Part shown: positions 1 through 8,897 of the stretch, piece after piece
Layout: each line of letters opens with the position of its first letter
Position numbering within the stretch: position 1 is the stretch's first letter
Assembly: GCA_037128595.1 (NCBI GenBank)
Contig: JBAXWB010000020.1
Location: forward strand, 28,462-92,461
Length of the DNA stretch: 64,000 nt
From: a bacterium
GTDB taxonomy: Bacteria; Verrucomicrobiota; Kiritimatiellia; CAIKKV01; CAITUY01
Direction: 5' to 3'
Notes under the pieces: generated by a model
The model's input: the letters and a program-made list of their open reading frames with translations, nothing else
Database searches by the model: none
What the model was told of the DNA's origin: nothing
Translations under genes and position numbers: made by a program

Positions 1-228
1 TTCGGCGGCCAGATGCACGACGGCATCAGGGCGTATGGCCTGCATGGATTCAGCGACGGCGGTGGCCTCCAACAGGTCGACCCGCTGAAATTGCGCCCGT
101 CCGTCAACGGCCTTGAGATGGCCGTTTGACAAATTATCCCATACCCATACGGTGTGGCCGGCATCACACAGCAGTTCTGTTACCACACTGCCGATGAATC
201 CTGCTCCGCCTGTAACAAGCACTTTCAT
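1..228 (-). CDS. NAD-dependent sugar epimerase/dehydratase (GalE-like), partial
   Basis: Only the first 76 codons lie in the window; the gene runs off the left edge. The product begins [14 protein letters not shown], the GxxGxxG dinucleotide-binding loop of extended short-chain dehydrogenases, and reaches VVHLAAE, the usual conserved step after the third beta strand. Enzymes of this family interconvert NDP-sugars (4-epimerases, 4,6-dehydratases); the substrate cannot be told from this fragment. Its ATG overlaps the stop of the pyrophosphorylase gene before it (ATGA), so the two are probably translated together. It is the last visible gene of the polysaccharide cluster and probably supplies a nucleotide sugar. 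Confidence 0.85.
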   Translation of the reverse strand, partial: MKVLVTGGAGFIGSVVTELLCDAGHTVWVWDNLSNGHLKAVDGRAQFQRVDLLEATAVAESMQAIRPDAVVHLAAE

Positions 229-965
229 GAAGCTTCCTTGATATTGTGCAACCGCGACGGCCAGTCACGAATGGCCATAGCGTATTTGTCGGGCGTACCC
301 ATGTCAATCAGGTAAGCGGATTCCGGCAGTCCCCACCCGAAAATCGGTACGTTTTCAGATAACCATTGCGGGAGGATGTCGCGGCCGAAATCGCTGAAAC
401 GGCCTGCGGGAATCCTGGCTAGGAGTGCGCGATCAAGGACCATGATGCCGGAATTCACCCAGGGGGATTGAATCTCTTCTTTTTTAGGCTTTTCCAGGAA
501 ACGCGTCACCCGCTGGTTGTCATCCAGTGCCACCACCCCGCACTGCTCCGCATCCGGCCGCTGGTCAAGGGTGAGGGTGGTATGCGGAGCTGGCCCGTGA
601 GCGTGATGGAAGGCGATCAGCGCCCCCAGGTCCAGGTCCGTCAGGACATCGCCATAGGCCACGACGAAGGACTCCCCGAAAAACGGTTCCATCTGTTTAA
701 CTCCGCCTGCCGTCCCTAGTAATTCAGGTTCTTGCGAATAGTGCAGTGACACTCCGAGCCCAGTCCCATCATTGAAGTAATCGCGAATGGCCGTACTCTG
801 GTAGTGCACGTTGATAGCAATGTGAAGAATGCCGTGCCGGCGTAGCCAGTTCAAGGTGTGCTCAAGAACCGGTTTGCCGGCCACGGGCACCATCGGTTTG
901 GGCATGGTCTCGGTGAGGGGATAGAGGCGTGTGCCTTTTCCTGCGGCTAAAATCATGGCTTTCAT
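225..965 (-). CDS. NDP-sugar pyrophosphorylase (nucleotidyltransferase)
   Basis: A 246-aa protein with the nucleotidyltransferase signature at its very start ([13 protein letters not shown], then [14 protein letters not shown]) and [12 protein letters not shown] around residue 110, the metal-binding Asp region. The family joins a sugar-1-phosphate to NTP (GDP-mannose, dTDP-glucose or MurNAc-type pyrophosphorylases); the exact sugar is not evident. I chose the ATG at 965 because it follows a good AAGGAG box; a start further upstream would add 40 residues translated from a palindromic repeat. It overlaps the GalE-like gene by ATGA. Cytoplasmic precursor supply for the glycosyltransferases upstream is the likely role. 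Confidence 0.85.
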   Translation of the reverse strand: MKAMILAAGKGTRLYPLTETMPKPMVPVAGKPVLEHTLNWLRRHGILHIAINVHYQSTAIRDYFNDGTGLGVSLHYSQEPELLGTAGGVKQMEPFFGESFVVAYGDVLTDLDLGALIAFHHAHGPAPHTTLTLDQRPDAEQCGVVALDDNQRVTRFLEKPKKEEIQSPWVNSGIMVLDRALLARIPAGRFSDFGRDILPQWLSENVPIFGWGLPESAYLIDMGTPDKYAMAIRDWPSRLHNIKEAS

Positions 966-1006
966 GGGGCTCCTTGTTTGCTGCTCGAGTATCCAGAATA
1001 ATTCAA

Positions 1007-1082
1007 GGTGGCGTTCGGCGTCCCCGACGAACGATTCTGCGTACGGTCCGCCAATCAGCCGCCGAGGACGCCGGCTGCCACC
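1007..1082. repeat. 80-bp palindromic element, copy 1 (REP/BIME-like)
   Basis: An element of two hairpins bounded by GGTGGC and GCCACC. The left hairpin is CGTTCG-CG / CG-CGAACG and the right one is built on GCCG-CG / CG-CGGC. The same design recurs at 2213-2291 (opposite orientation), 54932-55011 and 59761-59840. It fills the gap between two cluster genes, as REP elements usually do. Confidence 0.75.
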
Positions 1083-1089
1083 CAATCAA

Positions 1090-2142
1090 TCAGCCACCTG
1101 TGCGTTGCGCTTTTTTATTCAAATTGAGCGCCATTCGGCCCAGGGCCAGCCACTCCTTCAGGGAGGTCGAGCGTGTGCGGCGCAAGGGCGAACCTGCGTA
1201 GTGACGGATCATCCATGGTCCCAACGCCCCGGCGTGGTAACAGGCCCTGAACCAGATATCGCCCACCGTGCGCCTGAAGGTGGCCATTGGATAGCGCTCG
1301 CGGTTCGTGTTAGCGGCTAACAGGGCTTGCAGCCACTGTTCACCCCGTATGAGTTCATCGCGTTGACGGATCGGGAAACACCGGCCACGCCCCAGATTGC
1401 GATGAAAACGGGTCGTCTCATCGTCGGTGGGAAGTCCCAGTTCCGCCAATTCACGGGCGGCAATGCGCGTGGCCAGTCGATCCATTTCGCTCCAGTCCGC
1501 TTCCGACATGCTTTTGGCATGCACCCGGTAATGGAGTAAAACGCGATTGATGTTCGCACAGGGGAAAAGCCTCACGCAACGGCTCCAGAGCTCGTAGTCG
1601 TCGGAGGGACAGAAGGCCGGATCGAATCGTAAGCCGTGTCGGGTAACCAGTTCGCGGCGTAGCATGATGGTCGGGTGGGCAAACGGGTTGTCAAACAGGG
1701 AGTAGCAGAGCGTTTCTTCAGTGGTGAGCGGCGGGCAGTGAAAAGTACCCTTACGCAGGCCAAAGGCCTGAACGCGGCCGCCACACAAACCGACCTCCGG
1801 GAACGTGTGCAGGAAGTCGGACTGGATTGCAAGGCGATCCGGCAGCGCGATGTCATCCGCATCCATGCGGGCGATCAAGGCGCCCCGTGCCTGTGTCAGC
1901 CCCAGGTTGAGCGCACCGGAAAAACCGAGCCGTTCCGCCCCGCCGATGACGTGGACCCGCGGGTCGTCTGCGGCGAATCGGGAAAGGAGTTCCGGCGTGC
2001 CGTCGGTTGAGCCGTCGTTGACCACCAGAAGCTCAAAGTTCCGACAGGTTTGGCCCAGAATGCTCTCTACGGAGGCGCGCAAATACTCTGCGCCATTATG
2101 GACCGGCATCAGGACGGTAATCATTGGGGAAGATGTGTTCAT
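1090..2142 (-). CDS. Glycosyltransferase family 2
   Basis: A 350-aa GT-A fold glycosyltransferase. The N-terminus ITVLMPVHNGAEYL with ILGQTCRNFELLVVNDGSTDGT is the classical GT2 nucleotide-binding start, and ARMDADDIALPDRL near residue 95 carries the metal-binding DxD. Family members transfer a sugar from a nucleotide donor onto a growing glycan at the cytoplasmic membrane face. Donor and acceptor are unknown. The ATG at 2142 has no strong Shine-Dalgarno; a second ATG six codons in is also possible. It is bracketed by two copies of the palindromic element, unlike the tightly packed genes further upstream. Confidence 0.9.
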   Translation of the reverse strand: MNTSSPMITVLMPVHNGAEYLRASVESILGQTCRNFELLVVNDGSTDGTPELLSRFAADDPRVHVIGGAERLGFSGALNLGLTQARGALIARMDADDIALPDRLAIQSDFLHTFPEVGLCGGRVQAFGLRKGTFHCPPLTTEETLCYSLFDNPFAHPTIMLRRELVTRHGLRFDPAFCPSDDYELWSRCVRLFPCANINRVLLHYRVHAKSMSEADWSEMDRLATRIAARELAELGLPTDDETTRFHRNLGRGRCFPIRQRDELIRGEQWLQALLAANTNRERYPMATFRRTVGDIWFRACYHAGALGPWMIRHYAGSPLRRTRSTSLKEWLALGRMALNLNKKAQRTGG

Positions 2143-2212
2143 CGGAATGTTTATGGTCCGGCGTGCGGGATTTTCATAAAGTAAACCAATAGGTTCATTT
2201 TAGAGCGCTACA

Positions 2213-2291
2213 CAGGTGGCAGCCGACGTCTCGGCGGCTGATTGACGGATAGGACGCAGAATCGTTCGCCGAGGACGTCGAACGCCACCTG
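2213..2291. repeat. 80-bp palindromic element, copy 2 (inverted orientation)
   Basis: Bounded by CAGGTGGC and GCCACCTG. Its halves match copy 1 read on the other strand: the GCCGACGTCTCGGCGGC hairpin comes first and CGTTCGCCGAGGACGTCGAACG (split as CGTTCG.. and ..CGAACG arms) second. It occupies most of the 156-bp gap between two cluster genes. Confidence 0.75.
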
Positions 2292-2298
2292 TCCAGAG

Positions 2299-3210
2299 TC
2301 AAAATTTAGTCTTTCCAGTGATGTCCGTAAGTCGATCCAGAGCACTGACGGCGGAGTCCTGTCCGCTCCAAGCCAGGAAACGCCCTGCGTAATTCTGAAA
2401 CGTGCCGGCCTGGATCAATCCGCTCCAGAACATGGGGTAGGGGCCGTTGAGATAGCGGAGGTAGGAGAGCAGATGACGGTCCAGACGCTCCAGCATCGCT
2501 TTTCCTGCTAGGCGGGCTGTCCAACGGGCGATGTGAATCCCCTGAAGCGCCAGGCGGCGTGGCATCGGTCGTTCGAACCAGCGGCCGCCAATGGCATAGC
2601 CATCCCCACAGACCTGGTAGGTTCTGGAGCATAAGTCGGGATCCAGTTCTCGCGCGGCGCGGTCCATGGAGCCCTCGAAGGCCCGTGCGCTAAGCGCCTC
2701 GGGCTGGCTCGCGCGTAATTGGCGTAAGATACGGGCCAGGGTGGGTACGTGCCAGAATCCGGGGTGGAGGCTGAACTTCCAACGGAAGTCGGGTGCATTC
2801 CTCTGCCAATGTAAGTCGGACGCGCCCAGGACGGTTCCGGCTTGAGGCTGATGCTGATCCCAACCCATGAGATTCACCTGAATCGCGCCCAAACGCGCGG
2901 CAGTATCCGGAAGCGTGTGGTTCAGGTACTGGGCATTACAGGGTCCGAACGGCGCATGATCATCAAGAATTAGGTAGAGCCACTCGATTCCGCGTGCCTC
3001 CAGTGCCGTAACGGCCTGCAGGGTGATGCCGATCCAGTCGCGCGGGTTTCCGATGAACGGCAGACAGGCGTCGGGCTTAAGTGCTGGCCTGGTCAGGCCA
3101 CAGATGAAGACTTCGGGATGGTCAGGCCAGCATGTGTCGAGACGACCGAGCGTAAAGTTAGCAACCGGTTGGTAGGCGTCGCAGGTGGATAGCAGGATGG
3201 CAATGTTCAC
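2299..3210 (-). CDS. Putative glycosyltransferase-like protein, function unknown
   Basis: A 303-aa protein that I cannot assign to a known family. It opens MNIAILLSTCDAYQPVANF and has LYLILDDHAPFGP around residue 80, which looks like the acidic metal-binding strand of a GT-A glycosyltransferase; LDDH would be the DxD equivalent. No membrane segment is obvious. It uses a GTG start that overlaps the stop of the GT4 gene before it (GTGA), so it is translated as part of the cluster. A glycosyltransferase or a sugar-modifying enzyme acting on the same glycan is the natural guess, from context and one motif only. Confidence 0.55.
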   Translation of the reverse strand: MNIAILLSTCDAYQPVANFTLGRLDTCWPDHPEVFICGLTRPALKPDACLPFIGNPRDWIGITLQAVTALEARGIEWLYLILDDHAPFGPCNAQYLNHTLPDTAARLGAIQVNLMGWDQHQPQAGTVLGASDLHWQRNAPDFRWKFSLHPGFWHVPTLARILRQLRASQPEALSARAFEGSMDRAARELDPDLCSRTYQVCGDGYAIGGRWFERPMPRRLALQGIHIARWTARLAGKAMLERLDRHLLSYLRYLNGPYPMFWSGLIQAGTFQNYAGRFLAWSGQDSAVSALDRLTDITGKTKF

Positions 3211-4325
3211 GAGGCCCTCGTTGCCAGGTTATTGAATATCTCCGCATGGCGGCAGAGCCACGGTTGGATGTCCAGATGTGCCATCGCATGAAGACGGGCG
3301 GCCGCCGCAAAGGTGGCTTGTTGTCGGGCGACGGTAAGGAGTGCCTCCGCCAATGCGGCTGGCGAGGGAGGGTGGTCCTGCTCATAATCAATAGGGCCAG
3401 GTATGCCTACCCCGGCGTCTTGGGTCACCAGTTCCGGCATGCCGCCCGTTGCGGAGTAGACGATAGGTAGGCCGCAGGCCATCGCCTCGACGACCAGGCG
3501 CGGACAAGGGTCGTTGTATTTGGTGTGAAGGAGCACATGCGCCCTTTGCATTAGGGGCACGGCCGCCGTCTGCGGATAGGGGCCTGTCAACTCCACCCGG
3601 TCTGCCACGCCGCGTTTTGAGGCGTAGGCCTGCAGCTCCGCCTCTGCGGTTGCGGTATCGGAACGCCAGGCACAGCGGCCGGCAATAATCAGTTGAGATT
3701 CCGGCAGGTGCGGGAGGAGTTCGGCCAGCGTATCCACTGCCGTCTGTACGCGGTAAAATGAGCCATGGCTCCCGGCCAGCAAAATCACAAAGCGCCCCGG
3801 TGCCGGGTCCGTTGGGGCTGGCACGAATACACGGGTGTCGACTGGATTATGCAGGATATCGCTGGGACAGTGTGCTTCGCCCAGATAGCGGTCAGCATTG
3901 TCCTTGCAGAAACGGCTTTGATAAACGATGTGGTCGGCCTGCACGAGCAGCTTCCGCATGTCCGTATTGGCGTTCTCCCAGCCGGGACCGTACCACCCGG
4001 GATAGGCCACGCCATTCTGGTTGAGGATAAAGTGCGCCCCGGCCCGGCGGGCCCGTTCAGCCATCCGTGAGGCAAACAGCGGGGTGTAGCTGCTGATGAG
4101 GTAAAGGAGGTTGGCCCTATGGGGCGAGTTGGGGAACATCTGCTGGAGATCCTGGACCTTGATGATGCCCCCATGCCCGGGTTCATGGGGTGCGGGTAGC
4201 CGGTCGAATCCGTAGAACACCCGCGGCGGGGTCCCTGTAGGGGGGCACACCTTCCAGCGCCTATGCTCTCGCCATTCCACGGGGAGCCGGTACAGCATTC
4301 TCTGCCAATGAGTCTTCATGGTCAT
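3207..4325 (-). CDS. Glycosyltransferase family 4 (GT-B fold)
   Basis: A 372-aa GT-B glycosyltransferase. The C-terminal domain has the typical FVILLAGSHGSFYRVQT start, LIIAGRCAW, then the E-x7-E-type region RLVVEAMACGLPIVYSATGG followed by PELV, which binds the nucleotide-sugar diphosphate. VQADHIVYQSRFCKDNADRY in the first half is a common feature of GT4 enzymes. Family members are retaining transferases (mannosyl-, glucosyl-, GlcNAc-transferases). Start ATG overlaps the previous stop (ATGA) and its own stop overlaps the next start, so it is embedded in a coupled run of genes. Substrate unknown. Confidence 0.9.
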   Translation of the reverse strand: MTMKTHWQRMLYRLPVEWREHRRWKVCPPTGTPPRVFYGFDRLPAPHEPGHGGIIKVQDLQQMFPNSPHRANLLYLISSYTPLFASRMAERARRAGAHFILNQNGVAYPGWYGPGWENANTDMRKLLVQADHIVYQSRFCKDNADRYLGEAHCPSDILHNPVDTRVFVPAPTDPAPGRFVILLAGSHGSFYRVQTAVDTLAELLPHLPESQLIIAGRCAWRSDTATAEAELQAYASKRGVADRVELTGPYPQTAAVPLMQRAHVLLHTKYNDPCPRLVVEAMACGLPIVYSATGGMPELVTQDAGVGIPGPIDYEQDHPPSPAALAEALLTVARQQATFAAAARLHAMAHLDIQPWLCRHAEIFNNLATRAS

Positions 4326-5305
4326 TTTCCGGGGCCGTGATAAAGGTTCGGTTGTGACGAGGCTTTCCAGACAAGAAGGTGCTGTGCCAGTAAATCCGTA
4401 AAGCGTTCAGCCCCGTCACGGTTAAGATGTTGCGAATTATAGAAGGCGGAATGATCCCGGCAGATCGGGTCATCCGAAAAGTCCCAGAACGGGACATGGT
4501 TTTGCGTGGCAAGTGTCATGTAGGCCTGGAAAATTTCAGCGCGGTTGATCGTCAGTTCAATATTGCGGTGAAATTCGGGGGGATAGACCACGATCAGTTG
4601 GGCCCCATATTCTTTGGCCAGGCCTGCAATGTGCTGCAAGTGGTTGATTCCCGCCTGAGTGATCGGGTACGTTTTGCCTCCGGGATGATCATCTATAAAG
4701 CGGTCGAAAGAACCGTCCCATGTCCCGTTATGTGGCCGATAACCGTCGAAGCGGTATTCCCATGAGGCCGTTTCGCGTCCAATCAGACTCCAGATGGATT
4801 CAAACAGCATCACTTTATCCACTGCAAAATTGTAAAGCGGGACGTGGCGGCGCATCCAGAAGCCGGGTTCGACTGCCCGCGTATACGCATAGAGTGACGT
4901 CTCGTTAAGATAGGGTGCGTAGAGCGAGGGTTGATACACCTGGTCGAGCGGTTCCAGGGAGAATATGTCTACCGTTTGAATGATCACTGCCGGCGCCCGG
5001 TTATGGTGCAGGTAGGTTTCGAGAAGGGCAGCCTGTGCTTCCAGCCGGGCGCCGTCGATGGCGATATTGAAACAGGTCAGACCGGTTGCCTGACCCAGCC
5101 GGCGGCTATCCACATCCATTAGCGCGCGTGATGAGCCCGAGATCAGAAGCTCCGTATTGATCCGCCCGGAAACAATCCGGTTCCATACCCCGTAATCGCC
5201 CGTTTGTTTCCGGTGGATGCCCCACATCAGGAGGGCATCCAATGCCAGTGCCACCAGCCACAGGCCGAGGGCAAACATCAGAGCACGTAATAGGAGCGCA
5301 CGCAT
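4322..5305 (-). CDS. SGNH-like membrane-anchored protein, probable partner of the MBOAT acyltransferase
   Basis: A 327-aa protein with an N-terminal membrane segment (residues about 4-27) and a periplasmic body. LLISGSSRALMDVD near residue 55 resembles the Ser-containing block I, and DHSAFYNSQHLNRDGA near the C-terminus the D-x-x-H-type block, of DltD/AlgJ/AlgX-like SGNH proteins. Such proteins work with MBOAT acyltransferases to place O-acetyl groups on exported polysaccharides. The gene sits three bases after the MBOAT gene and overlaps the next GT4 gene, which supports that partnership. The acyl group and target sugar are inference. I have not shown that it is catalytic rather than a carrier. 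Confidence 0.7.
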   Translation of the reverse strand: MRALLLRALMFALGLWLVALALDALLMWGIHRKQTGDYGVWNRIVSGRINTELLISGSSRALMDVDSRRLGQATGLTCFNIAIDGARLEAQAALLETYLHHNRAPAVIIQTVDIFSLEPLDQVYQPSLYAPYLNETSLYAYTRAVEPGFWMRRHVPLYNFAVDKVMLFESIWSLIGRETASWEYRFDGYRPHNGTWDGSFDRFIDDHPGGKTYPITQAGINHLQHIAGLAKEYGAQLIVVYPPEFHRNIELTINRAEIFQAYMTLATQNHVPFWDFSDDPICRDHSAFYNSQHLNRDGAERFTDLLAQHLLVWKASSQPNLYHGPGK

Positions 5306-5308
5306 GGG

Positions 5309-6745
5309 CTAGAATTGGAAATAAATGAACGGTTGAACACGGAACTCGCCCAGGAGCACAATGGCCAGGATCATTCCATAGGCGACCCCCCAACGGATCC
5401 AGGTCGGCTGGTTGGATAGCATGGGCCGGAGATGCCAGCGGCGTTGCAGCAGATGTACGCTGATCAGGATGACCAGTGAGGCAATGGCCAGGATAAACTC
5501 CTCAGGCCTCAGTCCCGCCCACGCCGTCGTGTGCCAAGGTCCCTGCCAGGCGTTGCGCAACAGCACGCCAACATCCGATAGGCTGGCGGCACGAAAAAAG
5601 AACCAGGCCACCAACACCAGGTGGAACGTACACAGTACCCCGACGAACTTGCGGAGTGATGGCCAGCGCGCCAATCCGACTACCTCCCAAAGATGCGAAC
5701 GCCAGGAAGCGGTAAACCGTCCGATCACCATGTACAGGCCATGCAAGCCGCCCCACACCACATAGGTCCAATTGGCGCCATGCCACAGCCCGCTGAGGAG
5801 GAAAACCGCCAGGGTATTCCGGACCCAGAGGACGGCTGACACGCGGTTGCCACCCAGCGGGATGTAGACGTAATCCCGGAACCAGCTGGATAGCGAAATG
5901 TGCCAGCGTTGCCAGAACTCGGCGATAGACGTGGCGAAATACGGACGCCGGAAATTCACCATCAACCGGACGCCCATGCACTGCGCTGCACCGCGCGCAA
6001 TGTCCGAGTATCCTGAGAAATCGCAGTAGATCTGGAACGCAAAGAAATAGGCCGCCACGAGCACCGGCAGGCCGTGGTAGGCACCCGGATGGTTGAAGAC
6101 CTCGTTGACCTGAATGGCTAGGCGGTCCGCAATCACCACCTTCTTGAACAGGCCCCACAGCATCAACAGGAGTCCATCCCGCAGCCAGACCGGGTTGAAG
6201 TCATGGGGCTCGCGCAGTTGATGCAATAAATTCTGCGGACGCTCGATCGGACCGGCCACGAGTTGGGGGAAGTACATGACATAAAGGGCGAACACTCCCA
6301 GATGCCGCTCTGCCGGTTGATTTCCCCGGTATACCTCAATGGTGTAACTTAACGATTGGAAGGTGTGGAACGACAGGCCAATAGGCAATATCCAGGCCAG
6401 GGGTTGAACGGGATAATTCCAGTCCAGCACTTGCGCCAGACCAGCCAGGTTGGCATTGATGAAATTGAAGTATTTGAAGAAGGCGAGTACGCCGACATTG
6501 GCAACTATGCTTAGCACCAGGTAAAATCGGCGCCGCTGCCCTTGTGCCGGCTCAATCAGGAGTCCGGCTACGTAATCCACAAGAATCGTAAAGAAAAGGA
6601 TCAGGATATAGGCCGGCACGAAGGCCATGTAGAAATAACAGCTGGCGGCCAACAGCATGATCCACCTGACGCGCGGGGGCAGCAGGAAATACAGTGCCAC
6701 CACGAGCGGGAAGAACAGCATGAATTGGAATGAGTTGAACAGCAT
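5309..6745 (-). CDS. MBOAT-family O-acyltransferase (AlgI-like)
   Basis: A 478-aa polytopic protein starting MLFNSFQFMLFFPLVVALYF, the standard AlgI/DltB-family opening. FQIYCDFSGYSDIARGAAQ near residue 240 and LLSGLWHGANWTYVVWGGLHG near residue 320 include the conserved MBOAT histidine. The family moves acyl groups, usually acetyl, across the cytoplasmic membrane for O-acylation of polysaccharides such as alginate. Length is normal for AlgI. With the SGNH-like gene immediately downstream it forms a two-gene acylation module inside the glycosyltransferase cluster, so the exported glycan is probably O-acetylated. Confidence 0.92.
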   Translation of the reverse strand: MLFNSFQFMLFFPLVVALYFLLPPRVRWIMLLAASCYFYMAFVPAYILILFFTILVDYVAGLLIEPAQGQRRRFYLVLSIVANVGVLAFFKYFNFINANLAGLAQVLDWNYPVQPLAWILPIGLSFHTFQSLSYTIEVYRGNQPAERHLGVFALYVMYFPQLVAGPIERPQNLLHQLREPHDFNPVWLRDGLLLMLWGLFKKVVIADRLAIQVNEVFNHPGAYHGLPVLVAAYFFAFQIYCDFSGYSDIARGAAQCMGVRLMVNFRRPYFATSIAEFWQRWHISLSSWFRDYVYIPLGGNRVSAVLWVRNTLAVFLLSGLWHGANWTYVVWGGLHGLYMVIGRFTASWRSHLWEVVGLARWPSLRKFVGVLCTFHLVLVAWFFFRAASLSDVGVLLRNAWQGPWHTTAWAGLRPEEFILAIASLVILISVHLLQRRWHLRPMLSNQPTWIRWGVAYGMILAIVLLGEFRVQPFIYFQF

Positions 6746-6803
6746 GTGTCAATGAGTTGTCTGAAATCAATTGCCCCAGGCTCGGATCAGGTGACTGGTT
6801 CCA

Positions 6804-8864
6804 TTAGATCACAGCGGCAAGACGGGCACAGGCGATGAATTTGTCAGCAAGTTCATCCATGCTGTCCACCCAGATCGTATTCTGGAACGATTCATAATGA
6901 GCGGTGATACGCTCGAGTAAGGCGGGGATTTCCAGCGGGTCGCGGAATCCCAGACCGCCGAACTCAACCAGCTCCGGATGTCCGCCGTCGTGGAGGTAAA
7001 CAGCAGGAAGCCCGCAACTCAACGCCTCAACCAACGAGTTTGAGCAGGGGTCGCGCTGGCTAGCGGTGATGAAAACATCATGCTCTTTCAGCATGCTGGC
7101 CAGACTAATTGAGTCCACAGGTTCCACCACCCGGATATTCTTGAAGGTCTCTTGAATACGTCCCACGAAAGTGTATTCATAGCGGGTCCAGTCGAGATGC
7201 TCATCCAGCCACCGGTAAGTATCACGGCCCTTGCGAGGGTTGTCAGACCAGGCGGTCGAAATCAGCCGGGTTTTGCGTTTCGGGTCGAAGGGGAGGCATC
7301 CCTCTTTATTGAAAATGGCCCCATCACAGCTGTTCCAGAGCAGGACAGGCCGGAAGGGTTTGAACCCGAGATCGTAGGTCTGGCTCATGCTCCACCCGCT
7401 CTGCATGACGGTGACGTCAGCCAGCTCCTGGTTGATTTTGTAGCAGGCGGCGTCGCTTTTGGTGTCATTCCCGCGATACAAACCGATGGGACCATCAATT
7501 CGGTGGACCACCACGGCGCCAGGTTCGAGTTCCCGGTCAAACTTTTCACGATCAAACCAGATGGATTGGATGACATGTGCATCGGCACCAACCCCTGAAT
7601 TCCGGACTACCGCCATGCCCTTCCGTTTTAAAGCCCCTTCGAGTGCGATCATGAACTGGTTGCCGCCACCATAGGGGGGCGGCTGAAAATCGTTCCATAG
7701 CGCGAAGGTTAATTGTTTCTTCTTCCCGATCCGTTGTTCGATCTGTGTCCTTCGAATCTCGCGGTTCGGGTTGACGACCGGGGCTTTACCCCGGCCAAAC
7801 CATGAAGCAATGCCTGAGGGCCGGACCACCTGAGCCATGACGGCTCGCTTTGGGGAGGCGTTCAGCAGGGCCTGTTCATAGATATATTTGAGTCGACCGG
7901 CGATGGCCTGATGCGTGTTGAATTTGTGGATATGCTCATAGGCGGTCTCGATCAGGGGGCCAAGATAGTTATCCTCGATGTCCCTTGCCAGCATTCGGGC
8001 CCCTTCTTCTGCGCTGTCGAAAATCTGGTTCCTGAACAGGATATCGGGAGACTGGCCGACGCGGGTGCTGATTAGTTTGGTTTTGCTGGCAGCGCATTCC
8101 AATACTGAATTCGGGGCCCCCTCCCAGCGACTTGAAATGACATAGGCATCCAGCCCCCTGTACAGTTTTGCGACCTCATCCAGGCTCAGCGTATTCTCCG
8201 CAATGTCGTCCTTCGCGATTTCCTGTCCGACAAAGGTGTACGGGATACCCCGGGCTTTAAATTCCCTGCGAATCCAGTGACGTCGGGGCCCGGCCAGCAG
8301 GAAATGCACGGGCAGGCCCCTGCGGTGCAGGAGGGTTGCCACTTCCAACAGGACATCGGCGCCTTTCTGTTTCTTGGGAAGGGAAAGGTCGGACCCTGAT
8401 GAGTCCCGGTGAAAATTACCGATCAGGTGGCGGTCAGACGGAATCCCGAACCGTGCTTTCAAGGCGGCGGAGGCTTCCTTCCGGTCCGGTGGAGGGGCGA
8501 ACTGCATTACGTCAATGGCGTCCGGGAAGAGCATGCAGGGAAGTCCGCAATTGCTCACAAACTGGAGCGATTCAACATACTCGCAAAGCCAGATATCAAT
8601 GAGTTCGCGTACCTTCAGATATTCCGGGCGGTTGAAGACGATATGGGGCTTGTCCGCAATGCTGGCAATCACGCATTTGCCGGCTAGCTGTTTCGGGGGC
8701 AGTTGCAGAAGGGAATGCCAAAACACGGTGTGGATGATGTCCGCCTTCTCAAGAGGGACCACCTCGACGAATTCTTTTGAAAGCTGTGTCAAGTGGTGGA
8801 GATCATGGTCCAGAGCCCAGCTGATGCCTTCACCACCTGTGAAGAAAACTTTAAACTTTTCCAT
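6804..8864 (-). CDS. Tandem two-domain glycosyltransferase (two GT4-like units)
   Basis: A 686-aa protein that appears to be two GT-B enzymes end to end. The first unit (about 1-350) has GADVLLEVATLLHRRGLPVHFLLAG split by a loop and then YVISSRWEGAPNSVLECAAS, the donor-binding Glu region. The second (about 370-686) restarts at LTFALWNDFQPPPYGGG and contains VFITASQRDPCSNSLVEALS followed by CGLPAVYL. Bifunctional glycosyltransferases of this type can add two successive sugars of a repeat. A GAGAGGAT box lies just before the ATG. Domain boundaries are approximate; one unit could be inactive. Confidence 0.85.
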   Translation of the reverse strand: MEKFKVFFTGGEGISWALDHDLHHLTQLSKEFVEVVPLEKADIIHTVFWHSLLQLPPKQLAGKCVIASIADKPHIVFNRPEYLKVRELIDIWLCEYVESLQFVSNCGLPCMLFPDAIDVMQFAPPPDRKEASAALKARFGIPSDRHLIGNFHRDSSGSDLSLPKKQKGADVLLEVATLLHRRGLPVHFLLAGPRRHWIRREFKARGIPYTFVGQEIAKDDIAENTLSLDEVAKLYRGLDAYVISSRWEGAPNSVLECAASKTKLISTRVGQSPDILFRNQIFDSAEEGARMLARDIEDNYLGPLIETAYEHIHKFNTHQAIAGRLKYIYEQALLNASPKRAVMAQVVRPSGIASWFGRGKAPVVNPNREIRRTQIEQRIGKKKQLTFALWNDFQPPPYGGGNQFMIALEGALKRKGMAVVRNSGVGADAHVIQSIWFDREKFDRELEPGAVVVHRIDGPIGLYRGNDTKSDAACYKINQELADVTVMQSGWSMSQTYDLGFKPFRPVLLWNSCDGAIFNKEGCLPFDPKRKTRLISTAWSDNPRKGRDTYRWLDEHLDWTRYEYTFVGRIQETFKNIRVVEPVDSISLASMLKEHDVFITASQRDPCSNSLVEALSCGLPAVYLHDGGHPELVEFGGLGFRDPLEIPALLERITAHYESFQNTIWVDSMDELADKFIACARLAAVI

Positions 8865-8897
8865 AATAGTATCCTCTCTCAGAAAACGGGTCGCCGG

